A stretch of 63,867 nucleotides of DNA from CAZIKB01 sp964539665 (GTDB lineage: Bacteria > Zhuqueibacterota > Zhuqueibacteria > Oceanimicrobiales > Oceanimicrobiaceae): assembly GCA_964539665.1 (NCBI GenBank), contig CAZIKB010000022.1:1-63867 (forward strand), written 5' to 3'. The notes under the pieces are model-generated. The model made no database searches. It was given only the letters and a program-made list of their open reading frames with translations, and was not told the origin of the DNA. The position numbers were made by a program, and so were the translations under genes. Below, piece by piece: positions 26,442-34,889 of the stretch (position 1 is its first letter; each line of letters opens with the position of its first letter).

Positions 26442-27716
26442 ATGTGTAAAAATGCTACTTTAAAATTTTTAAATAACCTTCAAAGGTTTGGGTGGCGACT
26501 GGGTCTTGAGAACATTTCAATGTTATTTTCGGCAATGGGGAATCCTCACTTAAAATTTAAAAGCGTTCATATCGCTGGCACCAACGGTAAAGGTTCCACC
26601 GCAGCTATGCTTGAATCGATTTTGAGACATTCAGGATATAAAACAGGCTTGTTTACATCTCCTCATTTAATGGATGTAACAGAGCGGATTAAAGTAAATG
26701 CTACATCCATATCAACAGATAATCTGATTATTTATCTTGAACGAATAAAGGATAAAATTCATGCTATGGGATGTACATATTTTGAAGCTCTTTCTGCAGT
26801 TGCATTTCAATATTTTGCTGATGAGCATGTTGATCTGGCTTTGATAGAAGTAGGTTTAGGAGGTAGATTTGATGCGACCAATGTGATAGTGCCCGTGTTG
26901 AGCATTATAACTGATATTGAATTAGATCACACCGGTGAATTAGGACGAACGAAAAGAGAGATCGCCGCGGAAAAAGCAGGAATCATCAAAACCAGTGTGC
27001 CCTGTTTATCCGGTTCTGAAAATCAAGGTGTGAACACTTTATTTAAAAAAACTGCTCAAGAGAAATATGCGAAATTTTATCAGTTAAACGAGATTTGTAC
27101 AATTTACCCTCAAAAGATGACGGAGAGATTTTCAGAGTTTGATTTGAATTGTTCAGGGAAGCAATTCAATAATCTAAAAGTTCGATTAGCTGGCAAACAT
27201 CAATTAAGAAATGCGGCCATTGCTGTAGCATCTACCGAAGTTCTACGTGAACAAAATATGATAATTGAAGAAGAAGGTATTAAATTGGGCTTGTCCAATT
27301 GTGAGTGGCCGGGTCGGTTAGAAAAGTTACAGGATTCGCCCAAAATTGTCGTTGATGTCGCCCATAACCCTGCAGCAATTCGCAAGTTAATTGCTGCATT
27401 GCGAATATTACATCAATTTACTCGCCTGATTATTGTAATTGGTTTATTAAAAGATAAAAATTATAAAACTATATCAAAATTGATTGCTTCCACCGCTGAT
27501 TTTATTTTTGTTACTACGCCAGTTTCAGACAGAGCACTTTGTGCGAATATACTCTGGAAAGAAATTTCACGAACTTCCGATTCTTCATTACACTGCCCGA
27601 ATAATAGTGAAGCTTTTCAATCAGCATTGGCATATTCAAATAAAAATGATCTGATTTGTGTTACGGGCTCTCATCATGTTGTAGGGGAATTTTTAAATTT
27701 TTATAAAAACGCTTGA
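26442..27716 (+). CDS. folC: Folylpolyglutamate synthase/dihydrofolate synthase
   Basis: Adds glutamate to (dihydro)folate with ATP, a Mur-ligase-fold enzyme of 424 residues. Seen: the ATP-binding loop HIAGTNGKGST (43-53), SPHLMDVTERIKVN, the ALIEVGLGGRFDATN block and the DVAHNPAAIRKL block. The gene overlaps a TTGACA box at its stop codon. It is divergent from the TonB receptor across a 306-bp spacer that must hold both promoters. Confidence 0.95.
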   Translation: MCKNATLKFLNNLQRFGWRLGLENISMLFSAMGNPHLKFKSVHIAGTNGKGSTAAMLESILRHSGYKTGLFTSPHLMDVTERIKVNATSISTDNLIIYLERIKDKIHAMGCTYFEALSAVAFQYFADEHVDLALIEVGLGGRFDATNVIVPVLSIITDIELDHTGELGRTKREIAAEKAGIIKTSVPCLSGSENQGVNTLFKKTAQEKYAKFYQLNEICTIYPQKMTERFSEFDLNCSGKQFNNLKVRLAGKHQLRNAAIAVASTEVLREQNMIIEEEGIKLGLSNCEWPGRLEKLQDSPKIVVDVAHNPAAIRKLIAALRILHQFTRLIIVIGLLKDKNYKTISKLIASTADFIFVTTPVSDRALCANILWKEISRTSDSSLHCPNNSEAFQSALAYSNKNDLICVTGSHHVVGEFLNFYKNA

Positions 27717-27741
27717 CAAATTGAATTATATTTTTTAAATT
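27713..27741 (+). promoter_or_regulatory. Candidate sigma-70-type promoter at the end of folC
   Basis: TTGACA (27713-27718) overlaps the folC stop codon; after 17 bp comes TAAATT (27736-27741). If used, it would give a leader of about 530 nt before rho. Confidence 0.4.
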
Positions 27742-28283
27742 GTTTTAAATTAAAATCCGGCCAACAAAAGTTATTCCAACAAAAGTAATTCCCGTCAAAA
27801 TTGACTAATCCAAATTATTCTTGTCAATATGGCCTGCGTTCTTTTAAAAGTTCTTTTTTAGTGTAAAAAGGTTGAATTTAGTTAACTTTCATAATCCATA
27901 TATACATAACTTGGTTGTCTTTAAAACTCATCTGAATATTTAACTCTGATAATTTTGTTCTTTTTTTTAAAGTTGGAATCTATAAATAATTCATTGCATC
28001 ATCGCGAAAAGATGAATATACGTCCCTTCCTCAGTAACTTCAGAACAGGATGTTCGAATTTGTGAAGAATATGTGGGAATAAATTAGATAAAAAATATAA
28101 ATTTAATTGATTAACCGTTCTAATTAAATTGTAATATAACTACTTTAATTATAACCTCTTGTAAATTAAACCGATAAAAAATCTGTCTATCTTTTAATCA
28201 GACAATAAATCCTGATACTTTTAATTATAAAATATGTTAAATGTTTATCTTAAATAAATTTTTAAAATTGAGGAATTTTAATT
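27717..28283. other. 567-bp leader/intergenic region upstream of rho
   Basis: No protein gene is seen. It starts with a promoter candidate and a 15-bp near-perfect tandem duplication (27761-27790), then a CTTTTAAAAG palindrome followed by TTCTTTTTT (about 27841-27859). The rest is AT-rich. Long leaders before rho are known from autoregulated rho genes; that is an analogy only. Confidence 0.4.
27761..27790. repeat. Tandem 15-bp duplication
   Basis: CCAACAAAAGTTATT is followed immediately by CCAACAAAAGTAATT, 14 of 15 identical. The C/A-rich, G-poor composition is of the type Rho can bind, which is suggestive because rho is the next gene. Confidence 0.7.
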
Positions 28284-29531
28284 ATGGAAATAGTTGAATT
28301 AAAAACAAAAAAAATTTCTGAATTGACCAAGATGGCACAAGAGTTAAATGTTACTGGCGCCACTGGGTTAAAAAAACAGGAATTAATTTTTCGAATATTA
28401 GAAGAGCAGACGAAACAGGAAGGATTGATTTTTGCCGAAGGGGTTCTTGAGGTGCTACCAGATGGATATGGCTTCTTAAGATCTCCTGATTATAACTACT
28501 TACCTGGCCCGGATGATATTTATGTCTCGCCGTCGCAGATAAAACGATTCGGTTTGCGAACGGGTGATACTGTTTCCGGACAAATTCGTCCTCCAAAAGA
28601 AAGTGAACGGTTTTTTGCACTATTAAAGGTCGAAGCCGTAAATTTTGAAAATCCAGAGGAAGCGAAAAAGAAAATTCTGTTTGATAATTTAACCCCTCTT
28701 TATCCTGATGAAAAAATAAACCTCGAACACCAGCGAAAAGATTATTCAACAAGAATTATGAATTTATTGACGCCAATTGGTAAAGGACAACGAGGTTTAA
28801 TTGTTGCTCAACCCAAGACAGGGAAAACCATTTTACTGCAGAAAATCGCAAATGCCGTCACAGACAATCACCCTGATGTTAAAATGATCGTTTTATTGAT
28901 TGATGAAAGACCGGAAGAAGTCACTGATATGGAACGTTCTGTTAAAGCAGAAGTTATTAGCTCCACATTCGATGAACCCCCTGATCGACACGTTCAGGTA
29001 GCCGAAATGGTCCTGGAAAAATCGAAACGGCTTGTAGAATATGGACAGGACGTTGTGATTCTTTTGGATAGCATTACCCGATTGGCCAGAGCGCACAATT
29101 CAGTTGTACCACACAGTGGCAAAATATTATCAGGCGGTATTGATGCAACTGCATTGCAACGACCCAAACGATTTTTTGGCGCAGCCAGGAATATTGAAGA
29201 AGGCGGCAGTTTGACAATTATTGCAACAGCGCTTATTGATACTGGCAGTCGAATGGATGAAGTTATTTTTGAGGAATTTAAGGGCACAGGAAACATGGAA
29301 TTGCAGCTCGACCGCCGACTCTCAGATCGTAGAATGTTCCCATCGATAGATGTGAATAAATCCGGAACCAGAAAAGAGGAACTGTTGCTGGATGAGTTTG
29401 AATTAAATCGTTTATGGATTCTGCGAAAGTTTCTGGCGGAATTGAACCCGGTTGAAGCTATGGAATTTCTATTAGAAAGAATGCGAGGCACAAAGACAAA
29501 TAGAGCCTTCCTGGAATCCATGAATACATAG
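28284..29531 (+). CDS. rho: Transcription termination factor Rho
   Basis: A hexameric RNA-dependent ATPase/helicase that ends transcription. 415 residues: N-terminal Rho_N helical domain (about 1-45), cold-shock-like RNA-binding domain with YGFLRSP (62-68), and the RecA-type motor with Walker A AQPKTGKT (K181), Walker B VVILLDSITRLARA and the Q/R loops. A good SD (TTGAGGAA) precedes the ATG. Next genes are rpmE, a DUF1385 gene, prfA and prmC, all with roles in gene expression except the DUF1385 protein. Confidence 0.97.
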   Translation: MEIVELKTKKISELTKMAQELNVTGATGLKKQELIFRILEEQTKQEGLIFAEGVLEVLPDGYGFLRSPDYNYLPGPDDIYVSPSQIKRFGLRTGDTVSGQIRPPKESERFFALLKVEAVNFENPEEAKKKILFDNLTPLYPDEKINLEHQRKDYSTRIMNLLTPIGKGQRGLIVAQPKTGKTILLQKIANAVTDNHPDVKMIVLLIDERPEEVTDMERSVKAEVISSTFDEPPDRHVQVAEMVLEKSKRLVEYGQDVVILLDSITRLARAHNSVVPHSGKILSGGIDATALQRPKRFFGAARNIEEGGSLTIIATALIDTGSRMDEVIFEEFKGTGNMELQLDRRLSDRRMFPSIDVNKSGTRKEELLLDEFELNRLWILRKFLAELNPVEAMEFLLERMRGTKTNRAFLESMNT

Positions 29532-29546
29532 CGCTCTGAAGCGAAG

Positions 29547-29638
29547 TATGAATGAAATAGTTGAGATTACTGATTATTGCTGCATTGTCTTACTGTCGTA
29601 TTAATCCTTATCAAACAATAGAGCAATAGAATTTAAAA
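29547..29638. repeat. Degenerate dispersed repeat, copy 2
   Basis: It shares TATGAATG-AATAGTT, ATTGCT-CATTGT, ATCAAACAAT and AATTTAAA, in order, with the stretch at 5313-5412. Confidence 0.45.
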
Positions 29639-29777
29639 CCTGCTTCCTCTAAACACACTCTGTTGAATTTATAAGAACATTTCAAAGATAATTTTCTTGC
29701 GTTTATCTTATTTATTGAGTATATTTGGTGCTTAAATTTTGTGAAATTACTTAGAAAGACAATTTTAGGAGAACTAA

Positions 29778-30068
29778 GTGAAAACTGATATTCATCCAAA
29801 ATACAAATTGGGAACTGTTCAATGTGCATGTGGGCATACTTTTCAGGTTCGATCTACTGTTGGTGATTTAAAGGTAGAAATTTGTTCTGCGTGTCATCCC
29901 TTTTTTACCGGGAAACAGAAACTTATTGATTCAGCAGGGCGGGTGGAGAAATTTATGAGAAAGTATGGATTGGCCGACAAGGAAAGTCAAGACCCGGATA
30001 AAACTACCGCCAGTACAAAAGAAACGACTGCAGCAGTAGATTCAGGAAATGATAAAGACAAATCATAG
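29778..30068 (+). CDS. rpmE: 50S ribosomal protein L31 with acidic C-terminal tail
   Basis: 96 residues, GTG start at 29778 with SD AGGAG (29768-29772). The first 70 residues are a zinc-type L31 (CACGHTFQVRSTVG ... ICSACHPFFTGKQK) with the CxC and CxxC zinc ligands. The last 25 residues (KESQDPDKTT... to KDKS) are a low-complexity Thr/Asp/Lys tail beyond the normal L31 length of about 66-70. A terminator-like hairpin follows. Confidence 0.95.
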   Translation: MKTDIHPKYKLGTVQCACGHTFQVRSTVGDLKVEICSACHPFFTGKQKLIDSAGRVEKFMRKYGLADKESQDPDKTTASTKETTAAVDSGNDKDKS

Positions 30069-30090
30069 CGTAATTATGGAAAATTATTAG

Positions 30091-30126
30091 CGGGATGAGC
30101 GCCGTTTAGGATCCATTCCGTTTTTT
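30091..30126 (+). terminator. Probable intrinsic terminator or attenuator after rpmE
   Basis: CGGGATG (30091-30097) pairs with CATTCCG (30114-30120, one G-U pair) across a 16-nt loop, and six T follow. It may reduce read-through from rpmE into the DUF1385 gene. Confidence 0.55.
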
Positions 30127-30139
30127 ATATAGATTGAAT

Positions 30140-31126
30140 ATGCCAAAAAAGAATCTGCAAGTAGGGGGACAAGCTGTAATCGAAGGAGTAATGATGCGAT
30201 CGTCTGATTCCTATTCTGTCGCGGTTCGCCGGGCAGATGGGAGTATTTATGTGAAGATTCAGCCTTTTATTTCATTAATAAAAAAGGTTAAAATTTTATC
30301 ATGGCCGTTCTTAAGGGGTGCGGTCATTTTAATTGAATCCATGATATTAGGCATTAAGGCTTTATCATTTTCTGGCGAAATCGCAATGGAAGATGAAAAA
30401 AACAAGGATGATAAAAATAATCACAAGAAAAGTCAAGACTCTGCTAAAAAAAGTGCTTTTTCAAATTTGTGGTTAGTCGTAACGGTTATTTTTTCTTTTC
30501 TCATTGGTCTTTTTATTTTCTTTTACATCCCGCTAATTTTAACTGACTTATTGGGTGCAAAAACTGGTTTTATGTTCAACCTGGTTGATGGTATTCTGCG
30601 ATTGGTAATATTTCTTGTTTATCTTTTAGTCATATCGCTTTTAAAGGATATTCGCCGCATTTTTGAATATCATGGTGCAGAACATAAAAGTATATTTGCA
30701 TTTGAAAATAAAAAAGAACTAATCCCATCCGAAGCCAAACTGTTATCCAGATTCCATCCTCGCTGCGGCACAAGTTTTTTACTTATTGTTATAGTGGTTA
30801 GTATTTTTATCTTTATGTTTCTGGGTAGGCCGCAAGATATTGGAGACAGGCTTCTGCGCCTGGCCTTTATCCCGTTAATTGGTGGTATTTCCTATGAATT
30901 GATTCGACTTTCAGGAGTTGGTTCAATAAAAAAAATTTGGAAACCTTTTATCGTACCGGGCCTGTGGTTACAAAGGATAACTACTAAAGAACCAGACGAA
31001 AGCCAACTTGAGGTGGCTATCGTGGCTTTAAAATGTGCTCTTGGTTTAGAAATTTCAGAGCATCGTAATGTCGTCCTGGAAGGAAATGAATCTTTCCAGG
31101 CCGAAGGAGTACCTTCAAAGACATAA
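30140..31126 (+). CDS. DUF1385 family membrane protein
   Basis: 328 residues. Signature text at the N-terminus (VGGQAVIEGVMMRS) and in the middle (YHGAEHKSIFAFE, then RFHPRCGTSFLLIV) identifies DUF1385, an uncharacterised family of polytopic membrane proteins; the conserved His/Cys residues hint at metal binding. Membrane segments lie at about 112-135, 150-170 and 210-255. Between the first and second is a charged linker (EDEKNKDDKNNHKK). The rpmE-DUF1385-prfA-prmC order recurs in many bacteria, but the link is unexplained. ATG 30140 is preferred over TTG 30134. Confidence 0.9.
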   Translation: MPKKNLQVGGQAVIEGVMMRSSDSYSVAVRRADGSIYVKIQPFISLIKKVKILSWPFLRGAVILIESMILGIKALSFSGEIAMEDEKNKDDKNNHKKSQDSAKKSAFSNLWLVVTVIFSFLIGLFIFFYIPLILTDLLGAKTGFMFNLVDGILRLVIFLVYLLVISLLKDIRRIFEYHGAEHKSIFAFENKKELIPSEAKLLSRFHPRCGTSFLLIVIVVSIFIFMFLGRPQDIGDRLLRLAFIPLIGGISYELIRLSGVGSIKKIWKPFIVPGLWLQRITTKEPDESQLEVAIVALKCALGLEISEHRNVVLEGNESFQAEGVPSKT

Positions 31127-31247
31127 TCCAGAATTCACATGATTAGATTCTGCTGATAAAATCATCTGCATTTTAAAATTTTTTTCTTCCAGATAAAACT
31201 AAAGACATAAAACTGCTCAAATTATATATTTGAATGGAGTATTAAGA

Positions 31248-32315
31248 ATGCACGATCAATTAGAAAAAATTGAAAGCCGACATGAAGAGCTTTCTAATTT
31301 AATGATGCAGCAAGAAGTTGCTAAAGATCCATTTCGATATAAAAATATTGCCAAAGAAAAAAGCAGCCTGGATAAAACAATAGAAAAATATCATGAATAC
31401 AAGCAAGTCTTAAAACAAATTGCAGAAGATAAAGCAGTATTAGAACAAGATGGTGATGAAGAACTGCATGAATTAGCAGAGCTGGAGCTGGCGGAATTTC
31501 AAACAAAGGCAGAAATGCTCGAAGAAGAGCTCAAATTAATGCTCTTGCCCAAGGATCCAAATGATACAAAAAATGCAATAGTTGAAATACGTGCGGGTAC
31601 TGGAGGAGAAGAGGCTGGAATATTTGCCGGTGATTTGTTTCGCATGTATAACAAATATGCCGAAAGAAAAGGCTGGGGAATCGAATTGTTAAGTTCCAAT
31701 CCACAGGGAATTGGTGGTTTTAAAGAAATTATATTCATGATAAAAGGTAATGGTATTTACGCCACAATGAAATATGAAAGTGGCGTGCATCGGGTGCAGC
31801 GCGTGCCTAAAACTGAATCCAGTGGCCGAATCCACACATCCGCTGCATCGGTAGCGGTTCTGCCGGAAGCTGAAGAGATTGAAATGGTAATTGATCCCAA
31901 CGATTTGAAAATTGATGTTTATCGTTCTTCCGGACCGGGCGGTCAAAGTGTAAATACTACTGATTCTGCTGTTCGAATTACTTATATTCCTACCGGCATG
32001 GTTGTTACCTGCCAGGATGAAAAGTCGCAGCATAAAAACAGGGCAAAAGCAATGAAAGTACTCAAGGCCCGGCTATTAGAAAAAAGACAGCGTGAAGAGC
32101 AGGCTAAATTGTCTGAAAGCCGACGATCGATGGTGAGCACAGGTGATCGCAGCGCTAAAATAAGAACGTATAATTATCCCCAGGGGCGTTTGACGGATCA
32201 CCGCATTGGATTAACGTTGTATCGCCTCGATGAAATTCTTTATGGAGATTTAGACGAAGTGATTGAACAGTTGCGTTTGGCAGATCAGACTGAACTATTG
32301 AAAAAAGCAGGTTAA
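31248..32315 (+). CDS. prfA: Peptide chain release factor 1
   Basis: Recognises UAA/UAG and triggers peptide release. About 355 residues. The codon-recognition tripeptide is P-K-T in RVPKTESSGRIHTSA (E. coli has PAT), and the catalytic GGQ (231-233) lies in SSGPGGQSVNTTDSAVR. The frame opens at TTG 31230, but ATG 31248 (MHDQLEKIE) fits family length better. The stop codon overlaps the prmC start by 1 nt (TAATG), so factor and modifying enzyme are coupled. Confidence 0.96.
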   Translation: MHDQLEKIESRHEELSNLMMQQEVAKDPFRYKNIAKEKSSLDKTIEKYHEYKQVLKQIAEDKAVLEQDGDEELHELAELELAEFQTKAEMLEEELKLMLLPKDPNDTKNAIVEIRAGTGGEEAGIFAGDLFRMYNKYAERKGWGIELLSSNPQGIGGFKEIIFMIKGNGIYATMKYESGVHRVQRVPKTESSGRIHTSAASVAVLPEAEEIEMVIDPNDLKIDVYRSSGPGGQSVNTTDSAVRITYIPTGMVVTCQDEKSQHKNRAKAMKVLKARLLEKRQREEQAKLSESRRSMVSTGDRSAKIRTYNYPQGRLTDHRIGLTLYRLDEILYGDLDEVIEQLRLADQTELLKKAG

Positions 32316-33214
32316 TGTTAGAAACCAAAAAAGTGTGGCATATTTTAGATGTATTAAACTGGACCTCTGACTATTTATCAGAAAAAAGCATTGAAAACGC
32401 CAGGTTAAATGCGGAGCGATTATTAGCTCATGCTTTGAAGATGGACCGGGTGAATCTTTATCTGAATTCCGATCGACCTCTGACCGGGGATGAATTAAAT
32501 CGGTTTAAGGGATACTTAAAAAGAAGACTTCAAAATGAGCCTTTACAATACATCTTAGGGGAAGCGGAATTTATGTCCCTACCCTTTCAAGTAAAACCCG
32601 GCGTGTTGATCCCTCGGCCGGAGACCGAAATTTTGGTGGAAACCGTTCTTGAAAAGTGCAAAGAAAAATTTCATTCAGAAAAAATTATAAATATATTAGA
32701 CATCGGCACTGGTTCTGGATGCATTGCCATATCTCTGGCAAAATATTTAAAACAATCCAGAATAACTGCGTTGGATAAATCAGCGGAGGCTATTAATGTC
32801 GCTTTTTCAAATGCGCGGATAAATGAAGTTTCCGCTCAGATTCAGTTTCTCACAATTGACCTGATGAAAATAGTTAATTCAGACAAACTCAGTGGAAGGT
32901 ACGATGTTTTAGTCTCAAATCCGCCCTACATATCTGCCGCCGAGCTTGAAAATTTACCCAAAGAAATTAAACAATTTGAACCGGAAATTGCCCTGACAGA
33001 CAACAAAGATGGTTTGGACCTTTTTCGGGAGATCGCTCAAATTGCATCGATGCTGCTAAAGCCATCCGGATTTATTGCAGTTGAAGTAGGATTGGGCCAG
33101 GCAGAAAGGGTAAAAAATATTTTTTCTACAAACGGCTTTTCAAATGTTTATATACATAAAGATTTAAACGGGATTGAACGAGCTCTCTTGTGTGAATCTA
33201 AGAGTTTATTGTAA
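32315..33214 (+). CDS. prmC: Peptide chain release factor N5-glutamine methyltransferase
   Basis: Methylates the glutamine of the release-factor GGQ motif using S-adenosylmethionine. 299 residues: helical N-terminal domain, Rossmann methyltransferase with motif I LDIGTGSGCIAI and the substrate motif NPPY (202-205). It is translationally coupled to prfA, its substrate gene. A repeat element with an internal hairpin begins one base after the stop. Confidence 0.96.
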   Translation: MLETKKVWHILDVLNWTSDYLSEKSIENARLNAERLLAHALKMDRVNLYLNSDRPLTGDELNRFKGYLKRRLQNEPLQYILGEAEFMSLPFQVKPGVLIPRPETEILVETVLEKCKEKFHSEKIINILDIGTGSGCIAISLAKYLKQSRITALDKSAEAINVAFSNARINEVSAQIQFLTIDLMKIVNSDKLSGRYDVLVSNPPYISAAELENLPKEIKQFEPEIALTDNKDGLDLFREIAQIASMLLKPSGFIAVEVGLGQAERVKNIFSTNGFSNVYIHKDLNGIERALLCESKSLL

Positions 33215-33215
33215 A

Positions 33216-33366
33216 TAGTGTTTGACCGAAAATATCGCATTGGCGTCAAAATAAGGAATATCCCCCTTAGCAAAGGGGGATTTTATAGAAATGCTCAAAC
33301 TGACGGCGATATGAAAAAATAAGGATTCGAAATAACAACAAGAATTGTGTTTTCTGCCACACACTA
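33216..33366. repeat. TIR-bounded miniature repeat, family A
   Basis: A 151-bp element beginning just after the prmC stop. Ends: TAGTGTTTGACCGAAAA (33216-33232) and TTTTCTGCCACACACTA (33350-33366), inverted repeats at 14 of 17 positions. The interior contains a C-run/G-run hairpin and CAAGAATTGTGT, the latter shared with the element at 15776-15925. No ORF inside. Confidence 0.7.
33261..33284 (+). terminator. Hairpin terminator after prmC, inside the repeat
   Basis: TCCCCCTT/AAGGGGGA stem (33261-33268, 33273-33280), loop AGCA, then TTTT. The repeat element probably supplies the terminator of the prfA-prmC transcript. Confidence 0.7.
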
Positions 33367-33421
33367 AATAGAAAAAGGGTAGAGGCAATAATTTATTGAA
33401 CAAAGAACGAGGAGAACATCA

Positions 33422-34810
33422 ATGATAAAAACTACCATTTTTCGGGAATATGACATTCGCGGCATTGCAGATGAAGACCTGGTCGATGAAAATGCAATTC
33501 TGCTTGGCAAAGGAATCGGTACATTTTTGAGCAGGGCCGGTGCGAAAGACATGGTAGTGGGTCGTGACGTTCGTCTTTCATCACAACGTATTCGTAATGC
33601 TCTTATCGAAGGTTTGCTTTCAACTGGAGTGAATGTGATTGATGTTGGCCTGGTCTTAACACCAGTGCAGTATTTTGCCATAGTGAAGTATAATTCTGAC
33701 GGCGGTGTCATGATAACTGGCAGCCATAATCCCATAGATTATAATGGACTGAAGATATCTAAAAAAGCAGTCGTGCCAGTATATGGCGAACAGATTCAGG
33801 AAATTAAGAGGATTATCCAGGAGGAAGATTATGTGACTGGCACTGGCGTAGTTTGTGAGAAAAATGTCATGGATGATTATATTACCACTATAAAATCTAA
33901 GCTAAATTTTTCTAAAAAATTGAAGGTTGTGATTGATGCTGGAAATGGTACAGCAGGCCTTCTCATGCCAAAATTATGGCAGGATTTAGGATGCGAGGTT
34001 TTCTGTTTATACTGTGAGCTCGATGGACGATTTCCTAATCATCTCCCTGACCCGACCGTTCCTAAATATGTTGTCGATCTGCAGAAAAAAGTGAACGAAC
34101 TGGGCGCTGACGTTGGAATTGGCTACGATGGGGATAGCGATCGAATTGGCGTGATCGACGACCAGGGACGCATCATTTTTGCAGACAGACTTTTGGCTAT
34201 TTTAAGTCAGGAAGTCCTGAAGCGAAATCCAGGTTCTGATATTGTATTTGATGTAAAGTGTTCACAATCCCTTCCCGAAGAAATTAAAAAATTCGGTGGC
34301 AAACCGCTAATGTGGCAAACAGGGCATTCTTTAATAAAAGCGAAAATGAAAGAAATCCATTCTCCTTTGGCGGGAGAAATGTCCGGCCATATATTTTATG
34401 CAGATGATTATTTCGGTTTTGACGACGCCATTTATGTTTCAGGCCGATTACTGCAACTTCTTTCCAAAACGGATAAAAAGCTGTCTGAAATTGCCGATGA
34501 AATTCCCCGTTTTGAATCTACGCCTGAAATCCGAATAGAAGCGACTGATGAAGACAAATTCAATGTAGTAGCTGACCTTGCTGAATATTTTAAATCAAAA
34601 TATGAAACCATAGATATTGACGGCGCCAGGGTGTTGTTTGGAGATGGCTGGGGTCTGGTTCGAGCTTCTAATACACAACCAGTTTTAGTACTCCGATTTG
34701 AGGCAAAATCCAAAGAGCGCTTAAACGGGATTATTGAGATTTTTAAAGCAAAATTGCATGAATATCCTTCAGTTAAATTTTCGGATTCTGATTTTGAAAT
34801 ATCGGTATAA
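33422..34810 (+). CDS. Phosphomannomutase/phosphoglucomutase
   Basis: An alpha-D-phosphohexomutase of 462 residues that interconverts hexose 6- and 1-phosphates for envelope sugar synthesis. Four active-site loops are present: phosphoserine loop TGSHNP (99-104, S101), metal loop DGDSDR (in GYDGDSDRIGVID), sugar loop GEMSGHIF, and the C-terminal phosphate loop RASNTQPVLVLRFEA. The ATG follows AGGAGAA. The mannose versus glucose preference cannot be set by eye. It could feed sugar-nucleotide synthesis together with the decarboxylase at 46552. Confidence 0.93.
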   Translation: MIKTTIFREYDIRGIADEDLVDENAILLGKGIGTFLSRAGAKDMVVGRDVRLSSQRIRNALIEGLLSTGVNVIDVGLVLTPVQYFAIVKYNSDGGVMITGSHNPIDYNGLKISKKAVVPVYGEQIQEIKRIIQEEDYVTGTGVVCEKNVMDDYITTIKSKLNFSKKLKVVIDAGNGTAGLLMPKLWQDLGCEVFCLYCELDGRFPNHLPDPTVPKYVVDLQKKVNELGADVGIGYDGDSDRIGVIDDQGRIIFADRLLAILSQEVLKRNPGSDIVFDVKCSQSLPEEIKKFGGKPLMWQTGHSLIKAKMKEIHSPLAGEMSGHIFYADDYFGFDDAIYVSGRLLQLLSKTDKKLSEIADEIPRFESTPEIRIEATDEDKFNVVADLAEYFKSKYETIDIDGARVLFGDGWGLVRASNTQPVLVLRFEAKSKERLNGIIEIFKAKLHEYPSVKFSDSDFEISV

Positions 34811-34889
34811 ATTATGACAATTATTTTCCTTGAAATAGTTTAATAAAAATTGTAGTTTGTTTAAAATAAATTAACAAAGTAAGTATACA

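Noticed and set aside
28994..29521. 175-codon ORF on - opposite rho
   Set aside because: Ser/Asn/Arg-rich shadow of the highly conserved rho coding strand.
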